From: Beroe forskalii
Taxonomy: Eukaryota > Ctenophora > Nuda > Beroida > Beroidae
Length of the DNA stretch: 64,000 bases
Reading direction: 5' to 3'
Assembly: GCA_011033025.1 (NCBI GenBank)
Contig: WFMF01000071.1
Span: 496,001-560,000, forward strand
Below the pieces are notes generated by a model. That model worked only from the letters and a program-made list of their open reading frames with translations, ran no database searches and was not told the DNA's origin. Position numbers and translations under genes: made by a program. Of this stretch, positions 33,601 to 43,936 are shown piece by piece. Position 1 is the first letter of the stretch; each line of letters begins with the position of its first letter.

Positions 33601-35567
33601 CTGATCTATATTCGTCGCTATATACTGCGTATATATTCATCAGCTGAGCACTTAAAACCCAATGTATATACCGTCGCTCATACTCAATCGTTCATCATCA
33701 TCGAACTGTATGATGTACTTCGTACTTACCACCACTTACTACGGCCTGCAAGTGCATGAGTGTAGTGTGTAATGTGTGTGTGCCGGGAGTGTTCTACCCT
33801 TGAAAATATACGATTGATAGCAATAGGAGCGTGTGCGTGTTGACGCGTCAATCAACAATTGTTTAACCTCCCTCTCACTCACACCCTACCACCTCCTGCT
33901 CTTTTCCTGTCCAAACCTCCTCCTTTCACACCCTTATTCTCCATGCCTCAGGCACTACCTGACCCTCCCTCAGGCCCTCTATGTCCCTCTCTCGGACCCT
34001 ACCTGTCCCTCCCTTAGGCCCTATCTGTAACTCTGGCAATACCTCTCCTTCCCTCGAACCCAAACTCTCTTACTCATCACTTCCATCAATCGCTCCATAT
34101 CCAATGTACTCCTAACCCTTACTTAGTCCCACAGCAATCCTGCACTCTATCCCTCCACATTCCACTCTCCTGCCCCTTAATTCGTCCCATTTCCTTACCG
34201 CAATCCCCACTCCTGACATCTCACTCCCTCCCTTCCCCATCCTCCTCCCCTATTTCCTGTTTCATTATATTGTACTACAGTACACAAATCTTCTCCCTTC
34301 GTCTGATGATCGTACGGCAGCTCAATCCTGTGTATGCAGTACTTAAAGAGCACATAAGATTCTCCCTGTATATATTATATATCTAAGGTTGAACTATATT
34401 ATTATTATCATTATATATTTTAATATATTTATCTATATTATATTTTAATTTATATTATTATATATCTATCCCTCCCCTCTCTCTCTCCCTCTCTCCCTCT
34501 CCTGCATGTGTCCGGGAATCCTTATGGAGGACACTTCTGTCTTTTAAAAACACACAAGAGATTCTATGATTTAGTGGCGACTGCGTTCTTATAATTCGCG
34601 GGGATTGTCACTTGGTTTAAACTGCCATTTAAAAAGTGAGCAGGTGTCTAAACGTGCCCGGGGTATATATGGGAAGATAGAGTGCCATGATAGCACTATT
34701 CGCACTTCTGAGACGTGTTATAGCGACCGATTTATATAATATTTATATATTTATTATAGGTCTTTGGGAGATGTATTGTTTTCCAACTAACTTTCCACCT
34801 TACTCCTCATCATAAGCGAGAAGAGGAGGGAGAGTTTATGTTTACACCAAGATGCGATATATGTTTTTAACAAGGCAACATATACCTAATTTGTCTTGGA
34901 ATATAGGAGTCAAATATAGGACTTTTATTAGATGTTGATGACTACAGATAAAACGTCATTCTTAGGAGTTATTGTATGGGATTGGATCAGCGCTACTTCA
35001 TCTATATATAAATATATTTAAACTATTTATCGCGATGGAAGTTGTACAATGTGTACGAAAGTTCGAGGAATTTTTCCACCTAATTTTCGTAATATTTCTC
35101 CTGTTTGTCGCTCTCACACGGCTGTAACTGTAGGAGGTTACCGTGTGCGGCGTATGCCGCAGGGATTAAGCTATCGGCGTCAGTCGAGAACAAGAAATAC
35201 GTGGATCAGTGTCAGCATTGCACCATTCTAAACTATGATGACGACGTCACGGTTAATGAAATGTTAGCATTGCAATCCACATATGGTCCGCTGTATTATC
35301 TGTGCGTCTGACACGTGTATCAATCTGATGAGCTACGAGGATTAACAAACAGTATTAAAGGAAATCTTGGAAAACTTTATGCGCGCAAGAAATCAAGAAA
35401 TTTTTAATTTTTGGTTTTTTCTTAATCCTTGTGATATCAGAGATCACTTTTTGAGGACACAAACAACTTTTTAGAATATAGGGCTGGGTGTCAATCTCTT
35501 TTTTGAAAAGGAGCATTGGAAAATACGGCACAAAAGTACAAAATATCAAAGCTCCTCTATATTTCAG
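27675..35567 (+). other. Long intron of the CUB-type gene
   Basis: This 7.9-kb intron is almost entirely the duplicated segment. It contains motif copies, several CCAAT/ATTGG boxes (30055-30090, 30217-30230, 31207), an ATT microsatellite (32685-32705), a pyrimidine-rich tract (33860-34270) and AT-rich stretches (34365-34460). Frames inside are short and not convincing as genes. Confidence 0.6.
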
Positions 35568-35795
35568 CACCCACGACACCAAGAAATGTTGGAGCACACA
35601 ACGACAACGGACGGAAAGTCCTACAATCCGGACATCTTCGACATGAACTCGCTCAACACGACCTTCAAAGGAGATAGACAGGTGAGATAAGATAATGGAT
35701 TAGAGGAGATAAGATGTTAGATAAGGAGAGATGAGATAAAATGTGGGGGTTGGTGAAATGGGAGATAAGATATGTGATAAGGGGAGATAAGATAA
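27836..35795 (+). repeat. Segmental duplication, copy A (about 8 kb)
   Basis: The block aligns in direct orientation with 53911-63592. By eye the alignable parts are roughly 90 to 95 percent identical, with many short indels. Copy A has a private stretch (about 29296-29895) where copy B has a longer unrelated insertion, and a short CCCTCCCTCAGG minisatellite (about 33940-34060) that is greatly expanded in copy B. The only recognised coding sequence inside is exon 35568-35681. Confidence 0.93.
35568..35681 (+). CDS. CUB-type gene, duplicated exon, copy A
   Basis: A 114-nt, phase 0-0 exon between TATATTTCAG and CAG|GTGAGA, reading HPRHQEMLEHTTTTDGKS, YNPDIFDMNSLNTTFKGDRQ. It is polar with an NTT glycosylation sequon, which suits a linker in an extracellular protein. 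The same 114 bases occur without any difference at 63341-63454. It joins in frame to exon 27541-27674. The next recognised exon needs a carried base, so an exon encoding the first half of the first CUB domain is probably missing from my model. Confidence 0.75.
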
Positions 35796-36060
35796 GGAAG
35801 AAAGGATGTGGAGATAAAGGGAGATAAGATAAGGGAGAAAGGATGTGGAGATAAGGTGAAATATGATATGGAGATAAACTATAAAGGGATTTGAGGTATA
35901 AGATAAGGGAAAATATGATATGGAGATAAGGGGATTTGAGGTATAAGATAAGGGGAGATAAGATATGGAGATAAGGAGATTTGAGGTATAAGATAGGGAG
36001 ATATAAAATGTGAGATAAGGAGAGATACCATATGGGAATATGGGACAGGTATCAAGATAA
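35682..36060 (+). repeat. GA-rich minisatellite after the duplicated exon (copy A)
   Basis: Starts at the donor and consists of diverged GGAGATAAGATATG-type units over about 370 bases. The counterpart in copy B is about 140 bases. The start of the intron is thus built from purine-rich repeats containing many GATAAG strings. Confidence 0.8.
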
Positions 36061-37597
36061 GAAGTTTTACGACGGTTACCCTAAAATGTTTTTGGGTGAA
36101 AAATAATCTGTTTAATGATATCTGGTGATCTTAAGATAATTTCAAATTTCAATTATTCATCACCTCGATTAAATTCCATTGTCCACACTTATTATAATTT
36201 AATTTCATGATTAATCCTGAATAGAATTTACCTAGATCATCGCATTCATGCCATCACATTATGATTGAAATGTTTCCACTGCTTGAAAATTGGTTTATTT
36301 ACAACGTAAACCGCTTTAAAGCTCTTTATTTTACTAAGCGTTCTTACTACAGTGCTTTAATTTTTACTGTTTACGTACAGTCATTGTTTCCGTAAAAACG
36401 GACTTTATTCGGTGTTTATAAGTTACGAAAAAGGACTCATCATCCGATAGGAAGAACGTATAAAACCGCTCTCTGAGATATTTGAAATATACTGGAAACT
36501 AATAATAATAATCTGCTTTGTGCTTCCACAGAAGGGATATGTTTCGTGTTTCGTAGGTCTAAATGATGGGCGGAACACATCTTCCAGCTCCTGCTTTATA
36601 TATTAACCTACTCCTCCTAGATAGATATATAAATATATATAGTCCTGCTTAACCTCACGGATTTCACATTTAAAATTGGTGGTGTAGGTAGTAGTACACT
36701 TTATATTTCCTGATTCAGGCTGCGCTCTCATAAACGGTCGAACTTGTATATCATGTTAACTAAGCATCATCATCATGCGGCTGGAGACGGCACTCCATTG
36801 TTGGACTGAGAGTTTCTAATAATAGATCCATTTCCAATAAAACATCCACAAAGAAACTTGCGCCTTTGTAATGCCAGTTATGTACCATCTATTTGGAAGT
36901 TTCTACACAATGGAGAACATTACTAGCTGCTCATTATGTTTAGAAATATATTTGAGGGCCAAAAGTAGAACTTTCTCTGTGCTCACGTGGAAAACGGATA
37001 ACGGTAGAAGAGATCATGTATCTCTGCTAAAAAATCATATTGTGTATGAGGCAAAAGAGTATTGTCTTCGTTCTGGAGAAGTTGATAGACACCTGATTTC
37101 TCATTTAATTGTTAAATATCAATAATTCCTTGAATACTTATGATCCAACTCTTGAATCTTGCGTAAAAACGAACTGAAAATGAGTTGGAATCTTCCAATA
37201 CGATCATCTGGGATTATTGGTGTTGGATTATATCAAAATGTCCCTGCCGCAGATCCATGAATCCATGATATTCACCGAACATAATACTGGTTGGTTGTGT
37301 GCCAAGCAAAAAGTAACTTCAGCTATCACTCCATCTTGCATGATGCCCGGATCCCCCTGCCTAACTCCCTCAGACATTTGATTAAGATAGTTGGGGCAAA
37401 GTGCGAGTCAAAGTTATAAATAACACACTAGGGTATCAGCTGTTAGAGACAATACTCCCCAATGCCCCCACAAACTGTTATGGGCATGACATAACCCTGC
37501 ACCTTCTCAATAACAGAATTAACAATCCTGAATCTTGTTACAATAGCACTGTAATGTCTTAGAATAGTCCTAGGATAGTTATGTGAGGTTATGTCAG
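36061..37597 (+). other. Intron of the CUB-type gene
   Basis: AT-rich without a firmly supported exon. An exon for the first half of the first CUB domain is expected here from the protein logic but I could not identify it. A 58-codon open stretch at 37386-37562 is too weak to call. Confidence 0.45.
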
Positions 37598-37788
37598 AAT
37601 CAGAAAAACACGACCAACCTATTTCCTAGAGGTAACGGCAGGTGACACGTCAGTGAGGTATTGTGGAAAGACCCTACCTCCCAACCTCTCCTTCAACTCA
37701 AGCAGTGTCTCGCTGAGATTCAACTCGGACGCCTCCGAGGCGGGCAGGGGCTTCCTGGCTACCTACTCCACCTCAATCACTGAAACAG
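37598..37788 (+). CDS. CUB-type gene, exon with second half of a CUB domain
   Basis: The frame reads YFLEVTAGDTSVRYCG, then TLPPNLSFNSSSVSLRFNSD and EAGRGFLATYST. This matches the second half of a CUB domain: YLEV.DG, R(Y/F)CG, LP, a strand with alternating hydrophobics, SD, then GF.A.Y. CUB domains are extracellular beta-sandwich modules that bind proteins or glycans, often through calcium. The donor is ACAG|GTACC. The acceptor is uncertain: CAG sites at 37595-37597 and 37601-37603 would both keep the CUB residues, whereas a CTAG at 37626-37629 would drop YFLEV. Confidence 0.78.
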
Positions 37789-38444
37789 GTACCACGAAAG
37801 GTTCACTCATACTCCAGAGTCTTGACTTCAAATCTAGTCCTTTTTATTGTGAAATATGGAAATCTTATAATCTAAAATGTGAGAATCCCGATGTTATAAT
37901 TTGGAGTGATTTCCCTTTCCCGAATGCAAAGAATATTCGCAATACCTGCAGTATTCTGTAGTAATTCCTGTACACATTAAATGTGGACCTCATTATCTCG
38001 TTAAGTTGTTGAGTTTATTGAATTACCGCCTGTAACAACGCCTGTATTATCCTGTATTCGTCAGACATATTGGATCATTGCTATAGACTTCCTAAGTAGA
38101 GCTGATGAACTTTCCTAAGGGGTTTTGTGAGGGGTGCAAATTCGTAAGAGGAGACTGAAATACTGAATCAGGATTCCTGATAATGAGGGAATGAATATCA
38201 GTAGGAACCCACGAATTAGGAAGGATTAAAATCCTAATATAGGATCTTACGCGATCGTTCATAATAACGATTTGTAGTGTTTATTGATGTCTAATTGTTC
38301 TAAACATTGTTTTAGGACTTGGAACAAAGTATCCGCGACAATGTATTCAATGAGTCAAGCCATTATTATGCTAGGCCCTATTCTATGACCCAATCGTTCA
38401 ATTAGCGCTCTTATCAGGAAGCTAAATTAACCATTTCCTTTCAG

Positions 38445-38578
38445 AAACGACGAAATGCACCACAATACTGAACACTGTGAAGGGGGATTTGGTTTATAAA
38501 CGACAGAATGTTGACTGTAACGAAGAAACTTACATCATCTCACTGCCTCCTTCCTTCCACTTGTCCTATAAATACTCG
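38445..38578 (+). CDS. CUB-type gene, exon with first half of second CUB domain
   Basis: Acceptor CCTTTCAG and donor TCG|GTAAGC. The phase fits the preceding exon, completing a Glu codon. It reads TTKCTTILNTVKGDLVYKRQ, then NVDCNEETYIISLPPSFHLS and YKYS. The two Cys (KC and DC) and the I..P....L.Y pattern resemble the first half of a CUB domain, but this unit is diverged compared with the last one. Confidence 0.72.
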
Positions 38579-38770
38579 GTAAGCTGAAAATTTTTGGATG
38601 AACATTTTAAATTCACTGAATAATAATTCGTCTTCTGAGCTTCTGTGACGCTTTTAAATTTAAAATAATGTTACAAATAAAAACCGTATGTTTGCCAGCC
38701 TGCATGCTAATAAAAACAAAATAAACCATGAAAGGAGGGTGTGTGCTTGCCACTGATCCGGTTACCGCAG

Positions 38771-38939
38771 GGTGCAATGCAGGGCAAGGTGTCGCTCTAC
38801 ACCACCAAACTGGTAGCTACTTACCGACACCAGACGCTGCCCACTGCCGCTAAAACCACATCCAACACCCTGCGAGTAGTGGCTGACTCCACTCATTTCG
38901 AGGATACCTTCCACCTGTCATGGAAATCCAAAGACAAGG
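38771..38939 (+). CDS. CUB-type gene, exon with second half of second CUB domain
   Basis: Acceptor ACCGCAG, donor AAGG|GTAGGT; phase 0 in, one base carried out. It reads GAMQGKVSLYTTKLVATYRH, QTLPTAAKTTSNTLRVVADS and THFEDTFHLSWKSKDK. The LP, N.LRV.ADS and F.LSW elements correspond to the strands near the CUB C-terminus. The usual R(F/Y)CG Cys pair is lacking, so this domain probably has only one disulfide. Confidence 0.72.
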
Positions 38940-39175
38940 GTAGGTACTGCGGGTATTTTCAACTTGGTACATGTCTAACCAGTCTAACCGATGTCAGGAA
39001 ACCGGCATATACTCAAAAATTGCACTGACATGTTTACTTTCTTTTTCCCAACCATCACCTAGAACCTTACACTGACTCACTCTCTGATAATATATCATCT
39101 GTCTCTGAAATGCCTCTAAGAAGTCTCTAAAATATCTCCAACATGTCTGCAATAAACTAACACCGGAACACCCAG

Positions 39176-39582
39176 GTGCCTGCGGTGGAACTTACCGAGT
39201 GGCTCGGTCCCCTCACTCCCTCGTCTCCCACTCCTCCTACAACGCCACCACTCTCCCGGCCTTCCAGACCTGTGTCTGGCACCTCATCTCCCCCAGACAC
39301 GGCCGTGTCTCTATCTCCTCCTCCTCCTTCGATCTGGCAGACTCGCCCGCCGCCTTCCCCAGGCGGGCACGGGGCCGGAGCAAAGCCCGCAGAAACACTG
39401 CCCGCGTGTGCGTGAACAATTACTTAGAGGTTATAGATGGCGGGCGCAGAGTAGGGAGGTTTTGTAATGATCGGAAACTCTCAGTGTTTTCCTCGAAAAC
39501 ATCGACTGTCAAATTAAAACTTGTCACTAAAAGTGAGAAGCCCGGGAAGGGATTTCAAATCAAGTTTTCTAGGTTAACTTGA
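39176..39582 (+). CDS. CUB-type gene, terminal exon with a complete CUB domain and stop
   Basis: Acceptor CACCCAG; the first bases complete a Gly codon. The exon encodes ACGGTYRVARSPHS, FQTCVWHLISPRHGRVSIS, an Arg/Ser/Pro-rich loop, VCVNNYLEVIDGGRRVGRFC and GKGFQIKFSRLT before TGA at 39580-39582. This is a complete CUB domain with the standard Cys spacing (C, C.W.I, C..NYLEV.DG, RFC, GF...F). The protein ends right after the domain, with no transmembrane segment or GPI-like tail in this exon, so a secreted product or one anchored N-terminally is likely. An AATAAA lies 26 bases past the stop. It shares GC-ending codon use with the upstream exons. Confidence 0.88.
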
Positions 39583-39607
39583 ACATTAAACTAATTAGAT
39601 TTAATTT

Positions 39608-39613
39608 AATAAA
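39608..39613 (+). terminator. Polyadenylation signal of the CUB-type gene
   Basis: AATAAA 26 bases downstream of the TGA in an otherwise AT-rich context. A very short 3' UTR would result; a second AATAAA-like site occurs near 39782. Confidence 0.55.
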
Positions 39614-40034
39614 TATGCTGACCAATGTTTTAGCCCTTTGATTAGTCTTGAAAAGTCTTCAAATGGGATTTGAGAATAGCACGGATGAAAGATGTTGAGT
39701 TCCGAAATCACAATTGCGCTTCAATATCGTTATGGTTGGTTAATACTATCTTCAAGATATTTAATGTAGCACCAATCCGGAAATAAAATGTGTTAATAAA
39801 AGTGTTAAACCTTAGATTTGATCTCGATTTCAGTACTCATCAATGATATCAGAATGAGTAGATAAGGATGGATTGAGATTTGAGAAATAGAATTAAGATA
39901 TTTTATGATTTGAAAGTCATGTCCAATGATTTTATTCCGAGTGGTCAATGAAGTTATACTAATACCATGCCAAGTCAGTCACTGAACGTCGAATGTTTCA
40001 TGAGATGAAACCTTTCGCATATCAATATGACCTC

Positions 40035-40231
40035 CTATAGGTACTTTAGAGGCGTAAGACGAACACGCAGACAATATAGAGCCCTGCGAGAGCAGGGCTC
40101 TATATAATATTTAAATGTCGACAGCGCAGCTGGAGACATTTAAATAATTTAGAGTGCGAGGCGAAGCGAAGCTGAGCCGAGTGCTCTAAATCATATTTCT
40201 GCGGTGAGTTTGAGCCTCTAAAGTACTATAG
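40035..40231. mobile_element. 197-bp MITE carrying three stacked hairpins
   Basis: The ends CTATAGGTACTTTAGAGGC and GCCTCTAAAGTACTATAG are inverted complements apart from one base. Inside lie three independent stem-loops: 40074-40105 (14-bp perfect stem, GAGA loop), 40108-40145 (ATTTAAATGTC arms) and 40149-40191 (TTTAGAG arms around a purine-rich GCGAAGCGAAGC loop). No coding frame is present. Confidence 0.78.
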
Positions 40232-41438
40232 TAGTCGAACGGTGTATACAAGACACACCCTGTACACAACAAGCACACATTACCTTATATGGTAATAAGA
40301 AAAATGACTGTTTACACATAACAAAAAAGCGCATAACTCAGCCGTTTTTTGAGCAATTTTGATCAAATTTTCAGGATATTACGGGCAACATATGACCAAT
40401 ATAATCCCAGAGTAGCTAACATTTTTGACCTTCAAAAATTGAGATATCTTAAATAAACCGGTTTTATGTTTAAAAGTTATCGCTTAATAACTGGCGTTTC
40501 GGTCATTACTCCGCTTCTGGAGCTCAAAAATGAATCTAAACTTCACTGAGATGTTGCTCATATCTAGCTCTCAATATCCTGAAAGTTTCATCAAGTTTGC
40601 TCAAAAAACCTCGGAGATATACACATTTTTGTAACGCAAAAGCAAAGGTCGCGTAGATGTGTATTTAAATTGGTATTTAATTACAGTGTGTCATAACAAA
40701 CACGTGATATAAAACGCGTGTAGAACACGACTCTACGCATATAGTACTACCCTTTAAATCGGTCAAAACTTGTCGTGAGACTACTATAGTCAAATATTTT
40801 CCTCTTTTCACTTTCAGAACCCTTCTTCCAATAGTATACTTATAATAGGCTTTAATTGACATTTTTTGGTCGGACACATATTGACATGGGTGCTGGAAGC
40901 TCTCGCCCTCTAAGAATGTCCGAAATATTCTTGTAATGTCCTTTAAAGATGTTCAATAAAAATCATAGATTGGGTCTTAAACTTTCGACTATGTACCTTC
41001 TTAATTTTCTGAAGATTGCACTTACCACTTACAGTTATTTTGTCCATTCAATGCACCTAGGCAGCACAGTTATTTCCACGAATATTCATATATTGCCTCT
41101 ATATCAAATATTAATCGAACAAAAGTGTGTCATATATCATGGACGTTTTGACAAGCATTTTTGGTCATTTTAAATACATCAGTGGTTCAGTTGACATGGG
41201 CACCGGACCACGAACAGTCACAGAGAAGAATTGAGATCGTTTTTAAACTTTAACTAAAGGTATCCACAATTGATGGAACGTTTTAAAAATAAAGCGTTTT
41301 AATTGTTATATTCATATCTGTCTATTTAATTTGTAATCGGCGTCATTGCTTTTCATTACGAATACTTGGACGCGTTTTCATTGTCTAATGTTCAAAGTTC
41401 ATGTACTTTTGGGCACGACTCTGAATTGAGCGCAACTT
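40232..41438. other. Intergenic region without recognised genes
   Basis: Short frames only. The string TTGACATGGG(T/C)(A/G)C occurs twice (about 40883 and 41192), possibly marking the two ends of a repeat, but I cannot define it. Confidence 0.4.
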
Positions 41439-42007
41439 ACTGGTGTCCAGAGAACGTCATGTTCTGAGCCTGACTCAGTACTGGTTTCAAGGGAACATGT
41501 TTGCCGTTTGGACTCAGTACTGGTGTCAAAGGAACATGTTCTGACAGTGACACAGTACTGTTACTGTTGTCGAGGGGACATGTTGATGTTCTGTGTCTGT
41601 GTCTGACTCAGAACTGGTGTCAAGTGAACATGTTCTGACTCAGTACTGGTGTCAAGTGAACATGTTCTGACTCAGAACTGGTGTCAAGTGAACATGTTCT
41701 GACTCAGTACTGGTGTCAAGGGAACATGTTCTGACTCAGTACTGGTGTCAAGTGAACATGTTCTGACTCAGAACTGGTGTCAAGGGAACATGTTCGGACT
41801 CAGTACTGGTGTCAACTTCAAGGGAACATGTTCGGAATTGGTACTGGTGTCAATCGAACATGTTCTGAGTCTCACTCAGTATTGGTGATAAGGGAACATT
41901 TTCTGTGTCTGACACAGTACTGGCGTCAATTGAACATGTTCTGACACAGTACTGTTGTCAATTGAACATGTTCTGACACAGTACTGTTGTCAAGGGAACA
42001 TGTTCTG

Positions 42008-42102
42008 TTGTCTGACGTTGACAGACCCTCTTGAGAATCAGCGCCGGCGCTGACGCCAGCCGCTTCGCGGCTGGCGTCAGCGGGTCATACATCGTACGAC
42101 AA
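42008..42102. mobile_element. 95-bp MITE inside the minisatellite, 8-bp target duplication
   Basis: Begins TTGTCTGACGTTGACAG and ends CATCGTACGACAA. ATGTTCTG flanks both sides (42000-42007 and 42103-42110), an 8-bp duplication as made by hAT transposases, although the surrounding satellite unit also contains this string. The middle is a strong hairpin with GCTGACGCCAGCCGC arms. It is related to the element at 10203-10294. Confidence 0.72.
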
Positions 42103-42232
42103 ATGTTCTGACACAGTACTGTTGTCGTGGGGACATGTTCTGTGTCTGAGTGAGTGAGTCTGACTCAGTACTGGCGTCAATTGAACATGTTCTGACACAG
42201 TACTGTTGTCAATGTCAAGGGAACATGTTCTG

Positions 42233-42297
42233 TTGTCTGACGTTGACAGACCCTCTTGAGAATCAGCGCCGTCAGCGGGTCATACATCGTACGACAA
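42233..42297. mobile_element. Second copy of the MITE, hairpin lost
   Basis: The same ends and flanks as the 95-bp copy, but about 30 bases of the central hairpin are absent. Because the flanking minisatellite units also match, it probably arose by array duplication and not by a new insertion. Confidence 0.72.
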
Positions 42298-42897
42298 ATG
42301 TTCTGACACAGTACTGTTGTCGTGGGGACATGTTCTGTGTCTGACTCTGACTCAGTACTGGTGTCAAGTGAACATGTTCTGAGTCAAAACTGGTGTCCAG
42401 GGAACATGTTCGGACTCAGTACTGGTGTCAGCTTCAAGGGAACATGTTGATGTTCGGAATTGGTACTGGTGTCAATCGAACATGTTCTGAGTCTCATGCA
42501 CTCAGTATTGGTGATAAGGGAATATTTTCTGTGTCTGACACAGTACTGGTGTCCAGGGAACATGTTCTGACTCAGAACTGTTGTCAAGGGGACAATGGAC
42601 ATGTTCTGTGTCTGAGTCTGACTCAGTACTGCTGTCAAAGTTCCCCTAACCAGGGGCGTCGCGAAACGCTTGCCGCGCCGCGCACTCCGTGCGCGTAACC
42701 AGGGTCCTGGTTTACATGTTTCGACCCAGCACACTGGTGTGAAGGGTTAGGGAGCGAACAATTTAGTTTAAACTTTAACATGTCCTGGTAATGGTATCAT
42801 TCACCTTGTTCAACTTGTACTAATTTGACATCTTGGTTTTTGATGGTTCAGGTTGAAAATAGATAAATAAGTATAGAATTAGAATCATGGGGCATGG

Positions 42898-43936
42898 GGC
42901 ACAATCCCACTTGTGCAAACCACCGATTCAGCGCCGAATCGGCGCCTATAAATTTTTTTCGGCGCCGATTCGGCGCCGCTTTTAGGCGCCTATACTTATA
43001 GGCGCCGAAAATTGACATTTTACATTTTTCGGCAGTCATCGGCACCGATAAGCGCCTATGCACCGCCAATCGGCGCTTTTCGACCGCTTATCGGCGCCTA
43101 AGTTTTCAACCGCCTATAGGCGCCGATACTGTTTCTTCGTCCCCGGCGATGTTCTAAGTATCGGTGCCTATTGGAGCCGATTTTGCAATCTGTATTCTTC
43201 CACCTTTTTTCGGCGCCTATAGGCGCCGATGAATTGAAACAGTCTTAAGAAGGCGTGCGCTGCCGTTTCACGGTATGTCAGGTTAGGGTTAGGGTTTTGG
43301 TTAGGGTTTGGGGTTAGGTTTAAGGTTTGGGTTAGGGTTAGGTTTAGGGTTAGGGTTAGGTTTAAGGTTAGGGTTGGGTTAAGGTTTGGGTTAGGGTTTG
43401 GGTTAGGGTTTGGGTCAGGGTTGGGTTAGGGTTTGGGTTAACAATAACCCTAACACTAACCCTAACCCAACCCTAACCCTGATATTGACCCAAATGTGGA
43501 AGACATATCGTGCAACGATGCTGCGGGCCAAATTAGGACTGCTTTAAGTTTAATTCATCGGCGCCTATAGGCGCCGATAGAATTTAGGCCAATGAATGCA
43601 GGTCATTGATTCGGAGCTCAGCTAATATTAATAAAACCCATCCTCGCCAGTTCAGGACCGTCTTAATTCATCGAAAAAAAGACGAAGAAAATAGATTGCT
43701 AGAAATCAATATTGGCGCCTATAGGCGGTTGAAAACATAGGCGCCGATGAGCTGTCGAAAAGCACCGACGGCGCCGATAGGTGGTGCATAGGTGCTTATC
43801 GGCGCCGATGGCCGCCGAAAAATGGAAAAATGTCAATTTTCGGCGCCTATAGGCGCCTAAAAGCGGTATCGCCTATAGGCGCCGAATCGGCGCCGAAAAA
43901 CCCCGAATCGGCGGTTTGCACAAGTGGGATTGTGCC
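42898..43936. mobile_element. 1-kb foldback element rich in GGCGCC, with telomere-like centre
   Basis: The left end GGCACAATCCCACTTGTGCA and the right end TGCACAAGTGGGATTGTGCC are inverted complements, and the symmetry goes on for about 250 bases of TCGGCGCCTATAGGCGCCGA-type sequence on each side. The centre (about 43275-43485) holds (TTAGGG)-like repeats that switch to the CCCTAA sense near 43445. No coding frame. The flanking target site is not clear (GGGCATGG against AAACATGG). Confidence 0.85.
43275..43485. repeat. Interstitial telomere-like repeats, head to head
   Basis: Variants of GGGTTA (also GGTTTGGGTTA) run to about 43440, then AACCCTAAC-type units to 43485. They lie at the symmetry centre of the foldback element, so they are part of it and do not mark a chromosome end. 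Confidence 0.8.

Larger units (their letters stand above)
20874..35252. promoter_or_regulatory. Array of a recurrent motif of about 40 bp joining GATA-like and CRE-like sites
   Basis: At about twelve sites the sequence starts near CGTCATCA, passes through TCACCACTTTAAG-like sequence and ends CTGATAATGACGTCA. Sites in the forward sense: 24716-24760, 28086-28130, 28694-28736, 29549-29584, 30569-30604, 35211-35252. Sites in reverse: 20874-20915, 24140-24178, 29214-29255, 29905-29940, 31026-31068, 31676-31720. The last part contains a CRE-like TGACGTCA (or TGATGTCA) next to TTATCA (GATA complement). I did not see it at 1-20 kb or 36-53 kb. Function is unknown; regulatory modules or decayed repeats are both possible. 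Confidence 0.6.
41439..42640. repeat. 32-bp minisatellite
   Basis: Units of GACTCAGTACTGGTGTCAAG followed by TGAACATGTTCT repeat with variants (GACACAGTACTGTTGTC, AAGGGAACATG) across about 1.2 kb. Higher-order repeats are visible: a block containing a small MITE occurs twice. The spacing is uniform but the units differ, so this is a satellite and not a CRISPR array. Confidence 0.9.

Noticed and set aside
37386-37562. A 58-codon open stretch (GKVRVKVINNTLGYQ, LPNAPTNCYGHD) that might be a CUB exon
   Set aside because: Vaguely similar to CUB second-half exons, but the next exon also encodes a second half, the splice phases do not match, and the acceptor is poor.
41439-42640. Regular 32-bp repeats resembling a CRISPR array
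   Set aside because: Units are contiguous with no unique spacers, copies drift gradually, and the context is a eukaryotic genome.
43275-43485. Telomeric repeats as a chromosome end
   Set aside because: They are interstitial, change orientation, and sit in the middle of a foldback element with unique DNA on both sides.
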